Positions 31,901 to 44,500 of a DNA stretch of 64,000 bases are shown piece by piece. The notes under the pieces were generated by a model, which was not told where the DNA came from, ran no database searches, and saw only the letters and a program-made list of their open reading frames with translations. The stretch is from Ephydatia muelleri (taxonomy: Eukaryota; Porifera; Demospongiae; Spongillida; Spongillidae), in the NCBI GenBank assembly GCA_013339895.1, contig JABACO010000053.1:62001-126000 (forward strand), written 5' to 3'. A program made the translations under genes and the position numbers. Position 1 is the stretch's first letter; every line of letters begins with the position of its first letter.

Positions 31901-34900
31901 AATAAGTAATTTTCAAGTTGACCAATGGAGATGGGTGCCATTCTTGTGAGTTGCAAAGCACTTTGAGGCTGACTCTGAGCTGTTCCATGTACCCACAGGG
32001 TAGGTGTGTACCTGTGCCAACCAGGGACCCAACGTCACGCGCGGATCCAGAACACTGGGGGTGTGACCACAACTAATAAGTACTTTCAAGCTGACCAGTG
32101 GAGATGGGTGCCATTCTTGTGAGTTGCAAAGCACTTTGAGGCAGACTCTGAGCTGTTCCATGTACCCACAGGGTAGCTGTATACCTGCGGCAACCAGGGA
32201 CCCAACGTAACGCGCGGATCCGGAACATTGGGGTGTGACCACAACTAATAAGTACTTTCAAGCTGACCAGTGGAGATGGGTGCCATTCTTGTGAGTTGCA
32301 ATGCACTTTGAGGCAGACTCTGAGTTGTTCCATGTACCCACAGGGTAGGTGTGTACCTGCGCCAACCAGGGACCCAACGTCACACGCGAATCCGGAACAC
32401 TGGGGGTGTGACCACAACTAATAAGTACTTTCAAGCTCACTAGTGGAGATGGGTGCCATTCTTGTGAGTTGCAATGCACTTTGAGGCAGACTCTGAGTTG
32501 TTCCATGTACCCACAGGGTAGTTGTGTACCTGCGCCAACCAGGGACCCAACGTCACGCGCGGATCCGGAACACTGGGGGTGTGACCACAACTAATAAGTA
32601 ATTTTCAAGCTGACCAGTGGAGATGGGTGCCATTCTTGTGAGTTGCAAAGCACTTTGAGGCTGACTCTGAGCTGTTCCATGTACCCACAGGGTAGGTGTG
32701 TACCTGCGCCAACCAGGGACCCAACGTCACGCGCGGATCCAGAACATTGGGGTGTGATTACAACTACTAAGTACTTTCAAGCTGACCAGTGGAGATGGGT
32801 GCCATTCTTGTGAGTTGCAAAGCACTTTGAGGCAGACTCTGAGTTGTTCCATGTACCCACAGGGTAGGTGTGTACCTGCGCCAACCAGGGACCCAACGTC
32901 ACGCGCGGATCCGGAACACTGGGGGTGTGACCACAACTAATAAGTAATTTTCAAGTTGACCAATGGAGATGGGTGCCATTCTTGTGAGTTGCAAAGCACT
33001 TTGAGGCTGACTCTGAGCTGTTCCATGTACCCACAGGGTAGGTGTGTACCTGTACCAACCAGGGACCCAACGTCACGCGCGGATCCGGAACACTGGGGGT
33101 GTGACCACAACTAATAAGTACTTTCAAGCTGACCAGTGGAGATGGGTGCCATTCTTGTGAGTTGCAAAGCACTTTGAGGCAGACTCTGAGCTGTTCCATG
33201 TACCCACAGGGTAGCTGTATACCTGCGGCAACCAGGGACCCAACGTAACACGCGGATCCGGAACATTGGGGTGTGACCACAACTAATAAGTACTTTCAAG
33301 CTGACCAGTGGAGATGGGTGCCATTCTTGTGAGTTGCAATGCACTTTGAGGCAGACTCTGAGTTGTTCCATGTACCCACAGGGTAGGTGTGTACCTGCGC
33401 CAACCAGGGACCCAACGTCACACGCGAATCCGGAACACTGGGGGTGTGACCACAACTAATAAGTACTTTCAAGCTCACTAGTGGAGATGGGTGCCATTCT
33501 TGTGAGTTGCAATGCACTTTGAGGCAGACTCTGAGTTGTTCCATGTACCCACAGGGTAGTTGTGTACCTGCGCCAACCAGGGACCCAACGTCACGCGCGG
33601 ATCCGGAACACTGGGGGTGTGACCACAACTAATAAGTAATTTTCAAGCTGACCAGTGGAGATGGGTGCCATTCTTGTGAGTTGCAAAGCACTTTGAGGCT
33701 GACTCTGAGCTGTTCCATGTACCCACAGGGTAGGTGTGTACCTGCGCCAACCAGGGACCCAACGTCACGCGCGGATCCGGAACATTGGGGTGTGATTACA
33801 ACTACTAAGTACTTTCAAGCTGACCAGTGGAGATGGGTGCCATTCTTGTGAGTTGCAAAGCACTTTGAGGCAGACTCTGAGCTGTTCCATGTACCCACAG
33901 GGTAGGTGTGTGCCTGCGCCAACCAGGGACCCAACGTCACGCGCGGATCCGGAACACTGGGGGTGTGACCACAACTACTAAGTACTTTCAAGCTGACCAG
34001 TGGAGATGGGTGCCATTCTTGTGAGTTGCAAAGCACTTTGAGGCAGACTCTGAGCTGTTCCATGTACCCACAGGGTAGGTGTGTGCCTGCGCCAACCAGG
34101 GACCCAACGTCACACGCGGATCCGGAACACTGGGGGTGTGACCACAACTACTAAGTACTTTCAAGCTCACTAGTGGAGATGGGTGCCATTCTTGTGAGTT
34201 GCAAAGCACTTTGAGGCAGACTCTGAGCTGTTCCATGTACCCACAGGGTAGTTGTGTACCTGCGCCAACCAGGGACCCAACGTCACGCGCGGATCCGGAG
34301 CATTGGGGTGTGACCACAACTAATAAGTACTTTCAAGCTGACCAGTGGAGATGGGTGCCATTCTTGTGAGTTGCAAAGCACTTTGAGGCAGACTCTGAGT
34401 TGTTCCATGTACCCACAGGGTAGGTGTGTGTACCTGCGCCAACCAGGGACCCAACGTCACGTGCGGATCCGGAACACTGGGGGTGTGACCACAACTACTA
34501 AGTACTTTTAAGCTCACTAGTGGAGATGGGTGCCATTCTTGTGAGTTGCAAAGCACTTTGAGGCAGACTCTGAGCTGTTCCATGTACCCACAGGGTAGGT
34601 GTGTACCTGCGCCAACCAGGGACCCAACGTCACACGCGAATCCGGAACACTGGGGGTGTGACCACAACTAATAAGTACTTTCAAGCTCACTAGTGGAGAT
34701 GGGTGCCATTCTTGTGAGTTGCAATGCACTTTGAGGCAGACTCTGAGTTGTTCCATGTACCCACAGGGTAGTTGTGTACCTGCGCCAACCAGGGACCCAA
34801 CGTCACGCGCGGATCCGGAACACTGGGGGTGTGACCACAACTAATAAGTAATTTTCAAGCTGACCAGTGGAGATGGGTGCCATTCTTGTGAGTTGCAAAG

Positions 34901-37900
34901 CACTTTGAGGCTGACTCTGAGCTGTTCCATGTACCCACAGGGTAGGTGTGTACCTGCGCCAACCAGGGACCCAACGTCACGCGCGGATCCGGAACATTGG
35001 GGTGTGATTACAACTACTAAGTACTTTCAAGCTGACCAGTGGAGATGGGTGCCATTCTTGTGAGTTGCAAAGCACTTTGAGGCAGACTCTGAGCTGTTCC
35101 ATGTACCCACAGGGTAGGTGTGTGCCTGCGCCAACCAGGGACCCAACGTCACGCGCGGATCCGGAACACTGGGGGTGTGACCACAACTACTAAGTACTTT
35201 CAAGCTCACTAGTGGAGATGGGTGCCATTCTTGTGAGTTGCAAAGCACTTTGAGGCAGACTCTGAGCTGTTCCATGTACCCACAGGGTAGTTGTGTACCT
35301 GCGCCAACCAGGGACCCAACGTCACGCGCGGATCCGGAGCATTGGGGTGTGACCACAACTAATAAGTACTTTCAAGCTGACCAGTGGAGATGGGTGCCAT
35401 TCTTGTGAGTTGCAAAGCACTTTGAGGCAGACTCTGAGTTGTTCCATGTACCCACAGGGTAGGTGTGTGTACCTGCGCCAACCAGGGACCCAACGTCACG
35501 TGCGGATCCGGAACACTGGGGGTGTGACCACAACTACTAAGTACTTTTAAGCTCACTAGTGGAGATGGGTGCCATTCTTGTGAGTTGCAAAGCACTTTGA
35601 GGCAGACTCTGAGCTGTTCCATGTACCCACAGGGTAGTTGTGTACCTGCGCCAACCAGGGACCCAACGTCACGCGCGGATCCGGAGCATTGGGGTGTGAC
35701 CACAACTAATAAGTACTTTCAAGCTGACCAGTGGAGATGGGTGCCATTCTTGTGAGTTGCAATGCACTTTGAGGCAGACTCTGAGTTGTTCCATGTACCC
35801 ACAGGGTAGGTGTGTACCTGCGCCAACCAGGGACCCAACGTCACACGCGAATTCGGAACACTGGGGGTGTGACCACAACTAATAAGTACTTTCAAGCTCA
35901 CTAGTGGTAATGGGTGCCATTCTTGTGAGTTGCAAAGCACTTTGAGGCAGACTCTGAGCTGTTCCATGTACCCACAGGGTAGGTGTGTACCTGCGCCAAC
36001 CAGGGACCCAACGTCACGTGCGGATCCGGAACACTGGGGGTGTGACCACAACTACTAAGTACTTTCAAGCTCACTAGTGGAGATGGGTGCCATTCTTGTG
36101 AGTTGCAAAGCACTTTGAGGCAGACTCTGAGCTGTTCCATGTACCCACAGGGTAGTGTGTACCTGCGCCAACCAGGGACCCAACGTCACGCGCGGATCCG
36201 GAACACTGGGGGTGTGACCACAACTAATAAGTAATTTTCAAGTTGACCAATGGAGATGGGTGCCATTCTTGTGAGTTGCAAAGCACTTTGAGGCTGACTC
36301 TGAGCTGTTCCATGTACCCACAGGGTAGGTGTGTACCTGTGCCAACCAGGGACCCAACGTCACGCGCGGATCCGGAACACTGGGGGTGTGACCACAACTA
36401 ATAAGTACTTTCAAGCTGACCAGTGGAGATGGGTGCCATTCTTGTGAGTTGCAAAGCACTTTGAGGCAGACTCTGAGCTGTTCCATGTACCCACAGGGTA
36501 GCTGTATACCTGCGGCAACCAGGGACCCAACGTAACGCGCGGATCCGGAACATTGGGGTGTGACCACAACTAATAAGTACTTTCAAGCTGACCAGTGGAG
36601 ATGGGTGCCATTCTTGTGAGTTGCAATGCACTTTGAGGCAGACTCTGAGTTGTTCCATGTACCCACAGGGTAGGTGTGTACCTGCGCCAACCAGGGACCC
36701 AACGTCACACGCGAATCCGGAACACTGGGGGTGTGACCACAACTAATAAGTACTTTCAAGCTCACTAGTGGAGATGGGTGCCATTCTTGTGAGTTGCAAT
36801 GCACTTTGAGGCAGACTCTGAGTTGTTCCATGTACCCACAGGGTAGTTGTGTACCTGCGCCAACCAGGGACCCAACGTCACGCGCGGATCCGGAACACTG
36901 GGGGTGTGACCACAACTAATAAGTAATTTTCAAGCTGACCAGTGGAGATGGGTGCCATTCTTGTGAGTTGCAAAGCACTTTGAGGCTGACTCTGAGCTGT
37001 TCCATGTACCCACAGGGTAGGTGTGTACCTGCGCCAACCAGGGACCCAACGTCACGTGCGGATCCAGAACATTGGGGTGTGATTACAACTACTAAGTACT
37101 TTCAAGCTGACCAGTGGAGATGGGTGCCATTCTTGTGAGTTGCAAAGCACTTTGAGGCAGACTCTGAGTTGTTCCATGTACCCACAGGGTAGGTGTGTAC
37201 CTGCGCCAACCAGGGACCCAACGTCACACGCGAATCCGGAACACTGGGGGTGTGACCACAACTAATAAGTACTTTCAAGCTCACTAGTGGAGATGGGTGC
37301 CATTCTTGTGAGTTGCAAAGCACTTTGAGGCAGACTCTGAGCTGTTCCATGTACCCACAGGGTAGTTGTGTACCTGCGCCAACCAGGGATCCAACGTCAC
37401 GCGCGGATCCGGAATACTGGGGGTGTGACCACAACTAATAAGTAATTTTCAAGCTGACCAGTGGAGATGGGTGCCATTCTTGTGAGTTGCAAAGCACTTT
37501 GAGGCTGACTCTGAGCTGTTCCATGTACCCACAGGGTAGGTGTGTACCTGCGCCAACCAGGGACCCAACGTCACGCGCGGATCCGGAATATTGGGGTGTG
37601 ATTACAACTACTAAGTACTTTCAAGCTGACCAGTGGTGATGGGTGCCATTCTTGTGAGTTGCAAAGCACTTTGAGGCAGACTCTGAGTTGTTCCATGTAC
37701 CCACAGGGTAGGTGTGTACCTGCGCCAACCAGGGACCCAACGTCACGCGCGGATCCGGAACACTGGGGGTGTGACCACAACTAATAAGTACTTTCAAGCT
37801 GACCAGTGGAGATGGGTGCCATTCTTGTCAGTGCAAAGCACTTTGAGGCAGACTCTGAGCTGTTCCATGTACCCACAGGGTAGGTGTGTGCCTGCGCCAA

Positions 37901-39355
37901 CCAGGGACCCAACGTCACGCGCGGATCCGGAACACTGGGGGTGTGACCACAACTACTAAGTACTTTCAAGCTCACTAGTGGAGATGGGTGCCATTCTTGT
38001 GAGTTGCAAAGCACTTTGAGGCAGACTCTGAGCTGTTCCATGTACCCACAGGGTAGTTGTGTACCTGCGCCAACCAGGGACCCAACGTCACGCGCGGATC
38101 CGGAGCATTGGGGTGTGACCACAACTAATAAGTACTTTCAAGCTGACCAGTGGAGATGGGTGCCATTCTTGTGAGTTGCAAAGCACTTTGAGGCAGACTC
38201 TGAGTTGTTCCATGTACCCACAGGGTAGGTGTGTACCTGCGCCAACCAGGGACCCAACGTCACGCGCGGATCCGGAACACTGGGGGTGTGACCACAACTA
38301 CTAAGTACTTTTAAGCTCACTAGTGGAGATGGGTGCCATTCTTGTGAGTTGCAAAGCACTTTGAGGCAGACTCTGAGCTGTTCCATGTACCCACAGGGTA
38401 GTTGTGTACCTGCGCCAACCAGGGACCCAACGTCACGCGCGGATCCGGAGCATTGGGGTGTGACCACAACTAATAAGTACTTTCAAGCTGACCAGTGGAG
38501 ATGGGTGCCATTCTTGTGAGTTGCAATGCACTTTGAGGCAGACTCTGAGTTGTTCCATGTACCCACAGGGTAGGTGTGTACCTGCGCCAACCAGGGACCC
38601 AACGTCACACGCGAATTCGGAACACTGGGGGTGTGACCACAACTAATAAGTACTTTCAAGCTCACTAGTGGTAATGGGTGCCATTCTTGTGAGTTGCAAA
38701 GCACTTTGAGGCAGACTCTGAGCTGTTCCATGTACCCACAGGGTAGGTGTGTACCTGCGCCAACCAGGGACCCAACGTCACGTGCGGATCCGGAACACTG
38801 GGGGTGTGACCACAACTACTAAGTACTTTCAAGCTCACTAGTGGAGATGGGTGCCATTCTTGTGAGTTGCAAAGCACTTTGAGGCAGACTCTGAGTTGTT
38901 CCATGTACCCACAGGGTAGGTGTGTACCTGTGCCAACCAGGGACCCAACGTCACGCGCGGATCCGGAACACTGGGGGTTTGACCACAACTAATAAGTAAT
39001 TTTCAAGCTGACCAGTGGAGATGGGTGCCATTCTTGTGAGTTGCAAAGCACTTTGAGTCTGACTCTGAGCTGTTCCATGTACCCACAGGGTAGTTGTGTA
39101 CCTGTGCCAACCAGGGACCCAACGTCACGCGCGGATCCGGAACACTGGGGGTGTGACCACAACTACTAAGTACTTTCAAGCTCACTAGTGGAGATGGGTG
39201 CCATTCTTGTGAGTTGCAAAGCACTTTGAGGCAGACTCTGAGCTGTTCCATGTACCCACAGGGTAGTTGTGTACCTGCGCCAACCAGGGACCTAACGTCA
39301 TGCAGCAATCTGAATACTGGACCAACTAAGGATATGACAACAACTGATCAGCTGT
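28913..39355. repeat. 173-bp satellite array, ~60 units
   Basis: Head-to-tail units of about 173 bp, each with GCCATTCTTGTGAGTTGCAA, TTCCATGTACCCACAGGGTA and CAACGTCACGCGCGGATCC. Variant markers (GGTAATGGG; GTAGCTGTATACCTGCGG; GTGATTACAACTACTAAG; an extra TG in GTGTGTGTACC) recur at offsets that are whole multiples of the unit, such as 4325 bp (25 units) and 3286 bp (19 units). Outer units at both ends diverge and share ACTGGACCA-CTA. The 69-115-codon minus-strand ORFs repeat with the unit and shift frame because 173 is not divisible by 3, so the array is not coding. Confidence 0.97.
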
Positions 39356-39784
39356 CATGATCTCGTCAAATGATCTTTTTAGCAGTTACTGTGTGTTTCT
39401 GGTTTCTAAACTGCCATTTATAATGTGAATAAAGACTATTTATTGTTACGTTGGTTGATCCAGGGCAAGTTTGTGTCTGTAATGAATGTACTTGTGTGTG
39501 AGAGTGTATGTTTGCGAGACTGAGTGATTGTTTATTGGTGGATGTACATCTGAGGAGTGGCTTGCTGTAGGTAACAGTTGTGACCTTGTTTGTATACATG
39601 TACAATGAGTTGTGCTATTGTTTCTCCTGGCAAAGAGTTGAGGAGTGGTCTTCACATCCACTAGTATCCCAGTTTATGAAAACATCTTTATTCTTATAGT
39701 GGGTGGAGCCTGTGTTTGGTCCTATATAAATGTATTGACTTTAATAGCCCAGTGCAGTTGTAGTTTTATGGAAGTTACTTTGTG
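39356..39784. promoter_or_regulatory. Promoter region of gene W with TATA box
   Basis: Between the satellite and gene W. CTATATAAA at 39722-39730 is a good TATA box about 55-60 bp upstream of the predicted initiator ATG. No ORF of interest lies in the rest. Confidence 0.45.
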
Positions 39785-40091
39785 ATGGTAAGTTAACTTT
39801 AGCTTCAGTTTAGTTGTTTTATTGGATGTGCCCTTTTATAGCCACATATTAGACGAAAGCATAACTTTGAACCTGGTGCACTTGTAAAGTACATTGCTGA
39901 CACAGGGGAGACACTTCCAAAAGATGCATCATGCAATGGACCTAGTGGTTACTGGTATTTAGCTGCACAAGTTTTGTCTAGAAAATCAAATTCACCCTTC
40001 AAGTTTGTGGCAGCAGTTGCTTCATATTGGTACCACAACCGATCTGATTTATGTGTGCAAAAAAAAAAGTGGTGCAAGTCATCATTATCAG
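39785..40091 (+). CDS. Gene W, exons 1-2 (uncharacterised N-terminus)
   Basis: The predicted start ATG (39785-39787) is the last codon of exon 1, directly before GTAAGT. A 54-bp intron ends TTTTATAG, and exon 2 (39842-40091) is open for 83 codons: PHIRRKHNFEPGALVKYIAD, a Cys/Gly/Tyr-rich middle (SCNGPSGYWYLAAQ), then FVAAVASYWYHNRS and a basic CVQKKKWCKS, with donor TCAG|GTATAT in phase 1. TATA box, start and splice sites agree. I do not recognise the domain; it lacks a signal peptide or membrane segment. It is probably an intracellular protein, but function is unknown. Confidence 0.6.
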
Positions 40092-40239
40092 GTATATAAA
40101 ATTACTTGTTAAATGTAAATGTTTTATGTTTATGATGTAATGATGAAACACATGCATAGCTATATGTGTGTTATAATGTGGGTGTGTACACATATGTTAT
40201 AATGAATATACATTTAGACCTGCACTAGAGACCAAGCAG

Positions 40240-40736
40240 TTCTGGGAAAGGTTGCTGATCATGTACAGGAAGATACCAGTACTCATTTGGATGGAGAGAT
40301 TAAGGAGGAAGGAGCTAATGCTGTAGAGACTGTGGGTGAAGGACCAAGTAATAGTGAGCACCAAGATGGTGTGGATCAAGGACCTAGTGATGGTGTGGAT
40401 GAAGGGCCTAGTGATGGTGTGGATGAAGGGCCTAGTGATGGTGTGGATGAAGGGCCTAGTGATGGTGTGGATGAAGGGCTAGTGATGGTGTGGATGAAGG
40501 GCCTAGTGATGGTGTGGATGATGGGTCTAGTGATGGTGTGGATGATGGGTCTAGTGATGGTGTGGATGAAGGGCCTAGTGATGGTGTGGATGATGGGTCT
40601 AGTGATGGTGTGGATGATGGGTCTAGTGATGGTGTGGATGAAGGATGGTGTGAATGAAGGACCTAGTGATGGTGAGGAAAAAATACTACATTATCTCTAT
40701 CTGACTGGAAGTACAAAGATTCTGAAGTATATCTAA
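40240..40736 (+). CDS. Gene W, exon 3 with acidic octapeptide repeats
   Basis: After an acceptor ACCAAGCAG the phase-1 frame continues (VLGKVADHVQEDTSTHLDGE ...), then an array of 24-bp units encoding GPSDGVDE. Within the array a one-base loss near 40479 moves about six units into the frame LVMVWMKG, and a unit short by 8 bp near 40645 moves it back, so the exon stays open as DGVNEGPSDGE. The result is an acidic repeat interrupted by a hydrophobic Met/Val/Trp stretch. The exon end is uncertain: GTGAGG at 40672 is a good donor but its phase does not fit the next exon. Confidence 0.5.
40385..40660. repeat. 24-bp coding minisatellite
   Basis: About eleven units of CCTAGTGATGGTGTGGATGA plus four bases, with GAAGGG/GATGGGT variants, inside gene W exon 3. 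The period is divisible by 3, so length changes in whole units keep frame. Confidence 0.95.
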
Positions 40737-40895
40737 TTTCAAGAGGAATTCATTACATACATGCGTGTGTAATGCATTATCCAGTCCAGAGCATCACCAA
40801 AGCAAGCAAACTATTTTGACTGCGGAGCATTTCTTTGTTTTGTGAGGAGGCTGAAAAGTGTTGACCCCTTAACATGCATTTGAACATTTTTTTAG

Positions 40896-41438
40896 GCTGC
40901 AAGACTAGAAGTGGAGGGTTTGGATCATGTACACACACAAGTAAGGATCTCAGCTTGATTACCAGTCAGTTGTAGGAAATGATGCCACGATTTCGAGCCC
41001 AGATGGCTTATGAACTGACAGAAGGTACACTTTACCCACTGCAAACATTCAAAAAGGGCATCGATAATCCAGGTGATGAGCAGAGTTTGTACGAGGAATT
41101 GAAACAATTCCAAATCATTGTAACAAACACAAATCACATGAACAGTTGCATGAGTAAATTTATGCAAGGTATTATTCAATTTCAGAGATGAATTTGGGTG
41201 GTATTTACCAGTTGGATAAAGACACTGATGCAAGTTTCCAGGATGGGAGTGACAAGGAAGATGATGACACAAGTGTAGAAAGTGATAGCAGCAGTGTTGA
41301 TGATACTGATCTTGCTGCTGGTGCTATTTTGGTTCCTGATTTCAAGAACAATCCTGACCAAGATGATATTTTTGCCACACCATGGGGGAAGGAACACTAC
41401 CTTAAGTATTTTCCACGCCAAACCAGACCATTGATAGG
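40896..41438 (+). CDS. Gene W, middle exons (uncharacterised, acidic)
   Basis: Exon 40896-40940 (AARLEVEGLDHVHTQ) lies between TTTTTTAG and GTAAGG. Exon 40976-41168 begins EMMPRFRAQMAYELTEG, shows YPLQTFKKGID and QSLYEELKQFQI, and ends ATGCAAG|GTATTATT. The next open stretch, in frame only if a 17-bp GT...AG segment (41169-41185) is skipped, is strongly acidic (SDKEDDDTSVESDSSSVDD), then ILVPDFKNNPDQDDIFATPW and YFPRQTRPLI, ending ATAG|GTATCT in phase 1. This phase fits the exon at 45472 beyond the Tigger insertion. No domain is recognised. Confidence 0.5.
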
Positions 41439-41561
41439 TATCTGCCATAATGATGTCTTGAAGTTTTTGCAAATCCAATGCAATGTAAAGGCACTTTCCA
41501 TTCAAAAGAACACTGATAAGACAAATATGTATCATTAAAGTGCACATTTTGGATCATAATA

Positions 41562-44500
41562 CAGTGGGGGCTCACAACAACGGAAAAGTAACACTCGGAA
41601 CAACGAACAATTAATGACAATCATTGGGCCTTATAATAGCTGCCCGTGGTTAGATCACGAAACCTGTACTGCAATTCATCGTCTCAGGCGCCTCTACCGC
41701 TAACGCAATTCATCTGAGAGCGCCGCCTATCAGCGCTTAACAAAAATAACAATTTGTCGATGCCCTTATTAAAGTTATCGAAATCGCTGCACATGCACAC
41801 GACGTACATGAATAATCGCTGATCGTTTGTACCACTTCGTGACAATACATAGGGTACTGAGCGACATATACAGATAACATCACAGATCAATTGTGCTTTC
41901 AGACCTCTGAGCCATACTGGGCAGAAGGGCATGCGGACAAATGACTGTGCAGTACTGTATGCATGGTCAGTACTTTTGGAGTTGTCACTTCTGGTACAAC
42001 GTTTCAGAGAAGCCGCTCCCACGGATAAGCTAAGGTGCATGCATATTTGCGCATGAATATAGCATATTCTAATTAATACCTTCCAACAATTTTCTTGGCT
42101 CCGGGCCTCCGGCGGCCGAGTTCGACGTAAGCAGCACGAAATAGAGACAATAACGATGTCTATTTACTTCACTATGTCAATATCTAACTTTAAAACTTTA
42201 GTCAAACCGGCGACAACGAATCCTGTACTGTACTATGCTTAATGTTTATTCGTATCAATATTTCCTAAACACGTGCGCACGTATTATTAGAATTTTGATG
42301 GCAACCTATTGCAGCCAGCATTCGTCTAACATTTCTCGTCATCCGGACATTTGTTTCTTATCCAGTCAGCCTTCATCCTCATCTATTCAGCCTTATTTAT
42401 ATACTATCCTTGTTATAAGTTTCATAATCTTGTTTGTGGAGCAGTGCACATGTCTTCCTTCACCCACAATCACTATAGAATCTGTGGTGGCAAATCTATC
42501 AAGTTATCTAGTTCCTCTGTTGCAATAACCTATAAACTGTAAAGACAAGAGACAATATATAGTCTCTGAAGTAGAGACAACAATGTGCATGCATGCAAAT
42601 ACATTTATGTAATGTGGAATACTATACATTGCAAATTCAATTTGGTACTTCATGTCACATAAAAAGTTATTACATTACAAACACACACATAGACAATGAG
42701 AAAAAAAGTTTGCATCATACTTTGTCTGAAAGTTTGACGACATAATTGCACAGCTCCCTGGCTGCATTACTAATGTTTGAGTCACGCAGCTTAAACCCAA
42801 CTGCATGAATGTTGTGAATATGAGGCAGCAGTATCTGTATATCTGATGCCCGTTCAAGTGTTTCAGACTGTCCATGACTGACATTTTCCTCACTTTCTTG
42901 TATTTCATCATCTTCTAGATCATCACTTGTGCCAAATATTTCGCATTCTTCTATGTGCAGCCATGCATCTAACACCTGTAGCTGTACATTTCTAAGTGAT
43001 TTATCTAAACCAAAAATAGAGGCAGCACTTGGTAGCAAAGTTTGCATGTGGGACAACAGCTCTTCTTCAATAGCTGATAAATCAGTATAATCTGAAATGG
43101 GTTGTGCATCTGTGAAAGGCAGACAATTTGAATGCTTCCAGCATGCTGAAATTGCCTCTTCCGTTATGCTGTCCCAGCAGTGTTTAATAATACAAATTGC
43201 ATCACTTATATGGGGTGGGTTACCATAATCTAACCCAGCACAACCATCCGGATATTGTTTGCCTAACACTTGAAGTTCAGCAAAACTGTCAACAGTACCA
43301 ACTAGCTTTTCTAACACATAGCCTTTATATTTAGTTTTAAAGGCTGATATGATTCCCTGATCTAGGGGTTGAAATATGGATGTTACATTTGGAGGAAAGT
43401 AAAATACTGTCACTTGGCCTATCGGATCTTGACATTCTCTTTCATGACCAGAAAATCCATCCATAAGTAAAGCAACAGGACTTGAAGTCCATGCCCTAAT
43501 CTCTTGTAAAAAAATTTCAGTCCACCATTTCTTAAATAAAACAGAGTCATTCCAAGCTGATTTCTGGCTATAATAAGGTAGCTGTGGAGGGTTTTAAACG
43601 GAAATATCGAGGCTTTTTGGCTTTTCCAATCACGACAGGGGTAATTTTGCAGGTTCCTGTTGCATTGGCACAAAGTATAACAGTCACTCTGTCTTTGGCT
43701 TTCATGTACTTCGTCCCTCTGGCTGATTTTTTAGATTCTCCATCAACTAAATAAGTTCTACTAGGAATTGTTTTGAAAAAAAGTCCTGTCTCATCCATAT
43801 TGAATATATTAGCTTTTTCAAAACCACCTGATGATATACTAAGTTTCAATTTATCAATTTCCTTTGTTGCATCATTTATATCAACTTGTCCTGCTTCTCC
43901 ACTTAATCGAACAGAATTACATATATTGTAGCGCCATCGAAATCTATAAAACCAACCATCAGATGCTGAGAAATTAGAGATATTCCTTAGTTTAGCTTCC
44001 AAAATAGCACGTGCTTGAATCAAAGCTCTGGACACAGGTAAGGGCCGCCTATTACCAATAGTTTTACGAATTGAGCACATCCAATCATACACTGCTTTGT
44101 CAATATCAGGATATTTGGATTTCGTGGTTATTAGCTTAGAATAGTTTGGTACACCTTTATCGAAATCTAATGTAGCCCTGTGCTTAAAAAGTTTGTACAC
44201 TTGTGTTTTCCCTATGCCATATTTAGTTGCAACATCCATAGGTGATAAGCCCAGACAAACCTCTTGTATTACCTCCTTCTTTTGTTCAACAGTCAGAAAT
44301 TTCCTTGAGCGAAAAGGTTTCCTGGATGAGGACGAAGGCTGGCCGGAAGGAGATGAAGGTTGACTGAATGAGGTCAAAGGCGGACTGGACGAAGACGATG
44401 GTTGACTGGACAATGACAAAGGCTGATCGGATGAGCGCTGAATAGATGAGGACGAAGACTGACTGGATGAAAAAATATGTCCGGATGACGATGAAAGCTG

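Noticed and set aside
29034-39308. Dozens of 69-115-codon ORFs with MWSHPQCSGSARDVGSL-type starts
   Set aside because: They repeat with the 173-bp satellite unit, overlap in shifting frames because 173 is not a multiple of 3, and have no gene context.
29034-39355. CRISPR-like array
   Set aside because: Units are contiguous 173-bp tandem repeats with no unique spacers, and the window is clearly eukaryotic.
41684-42040. 118-codon ORF present twice (also 44968-45324)
   Set aside because: It lies within both Tigger inverted repeats in mirror orientation; no motif, so taken as TIR sequence and not a gene.
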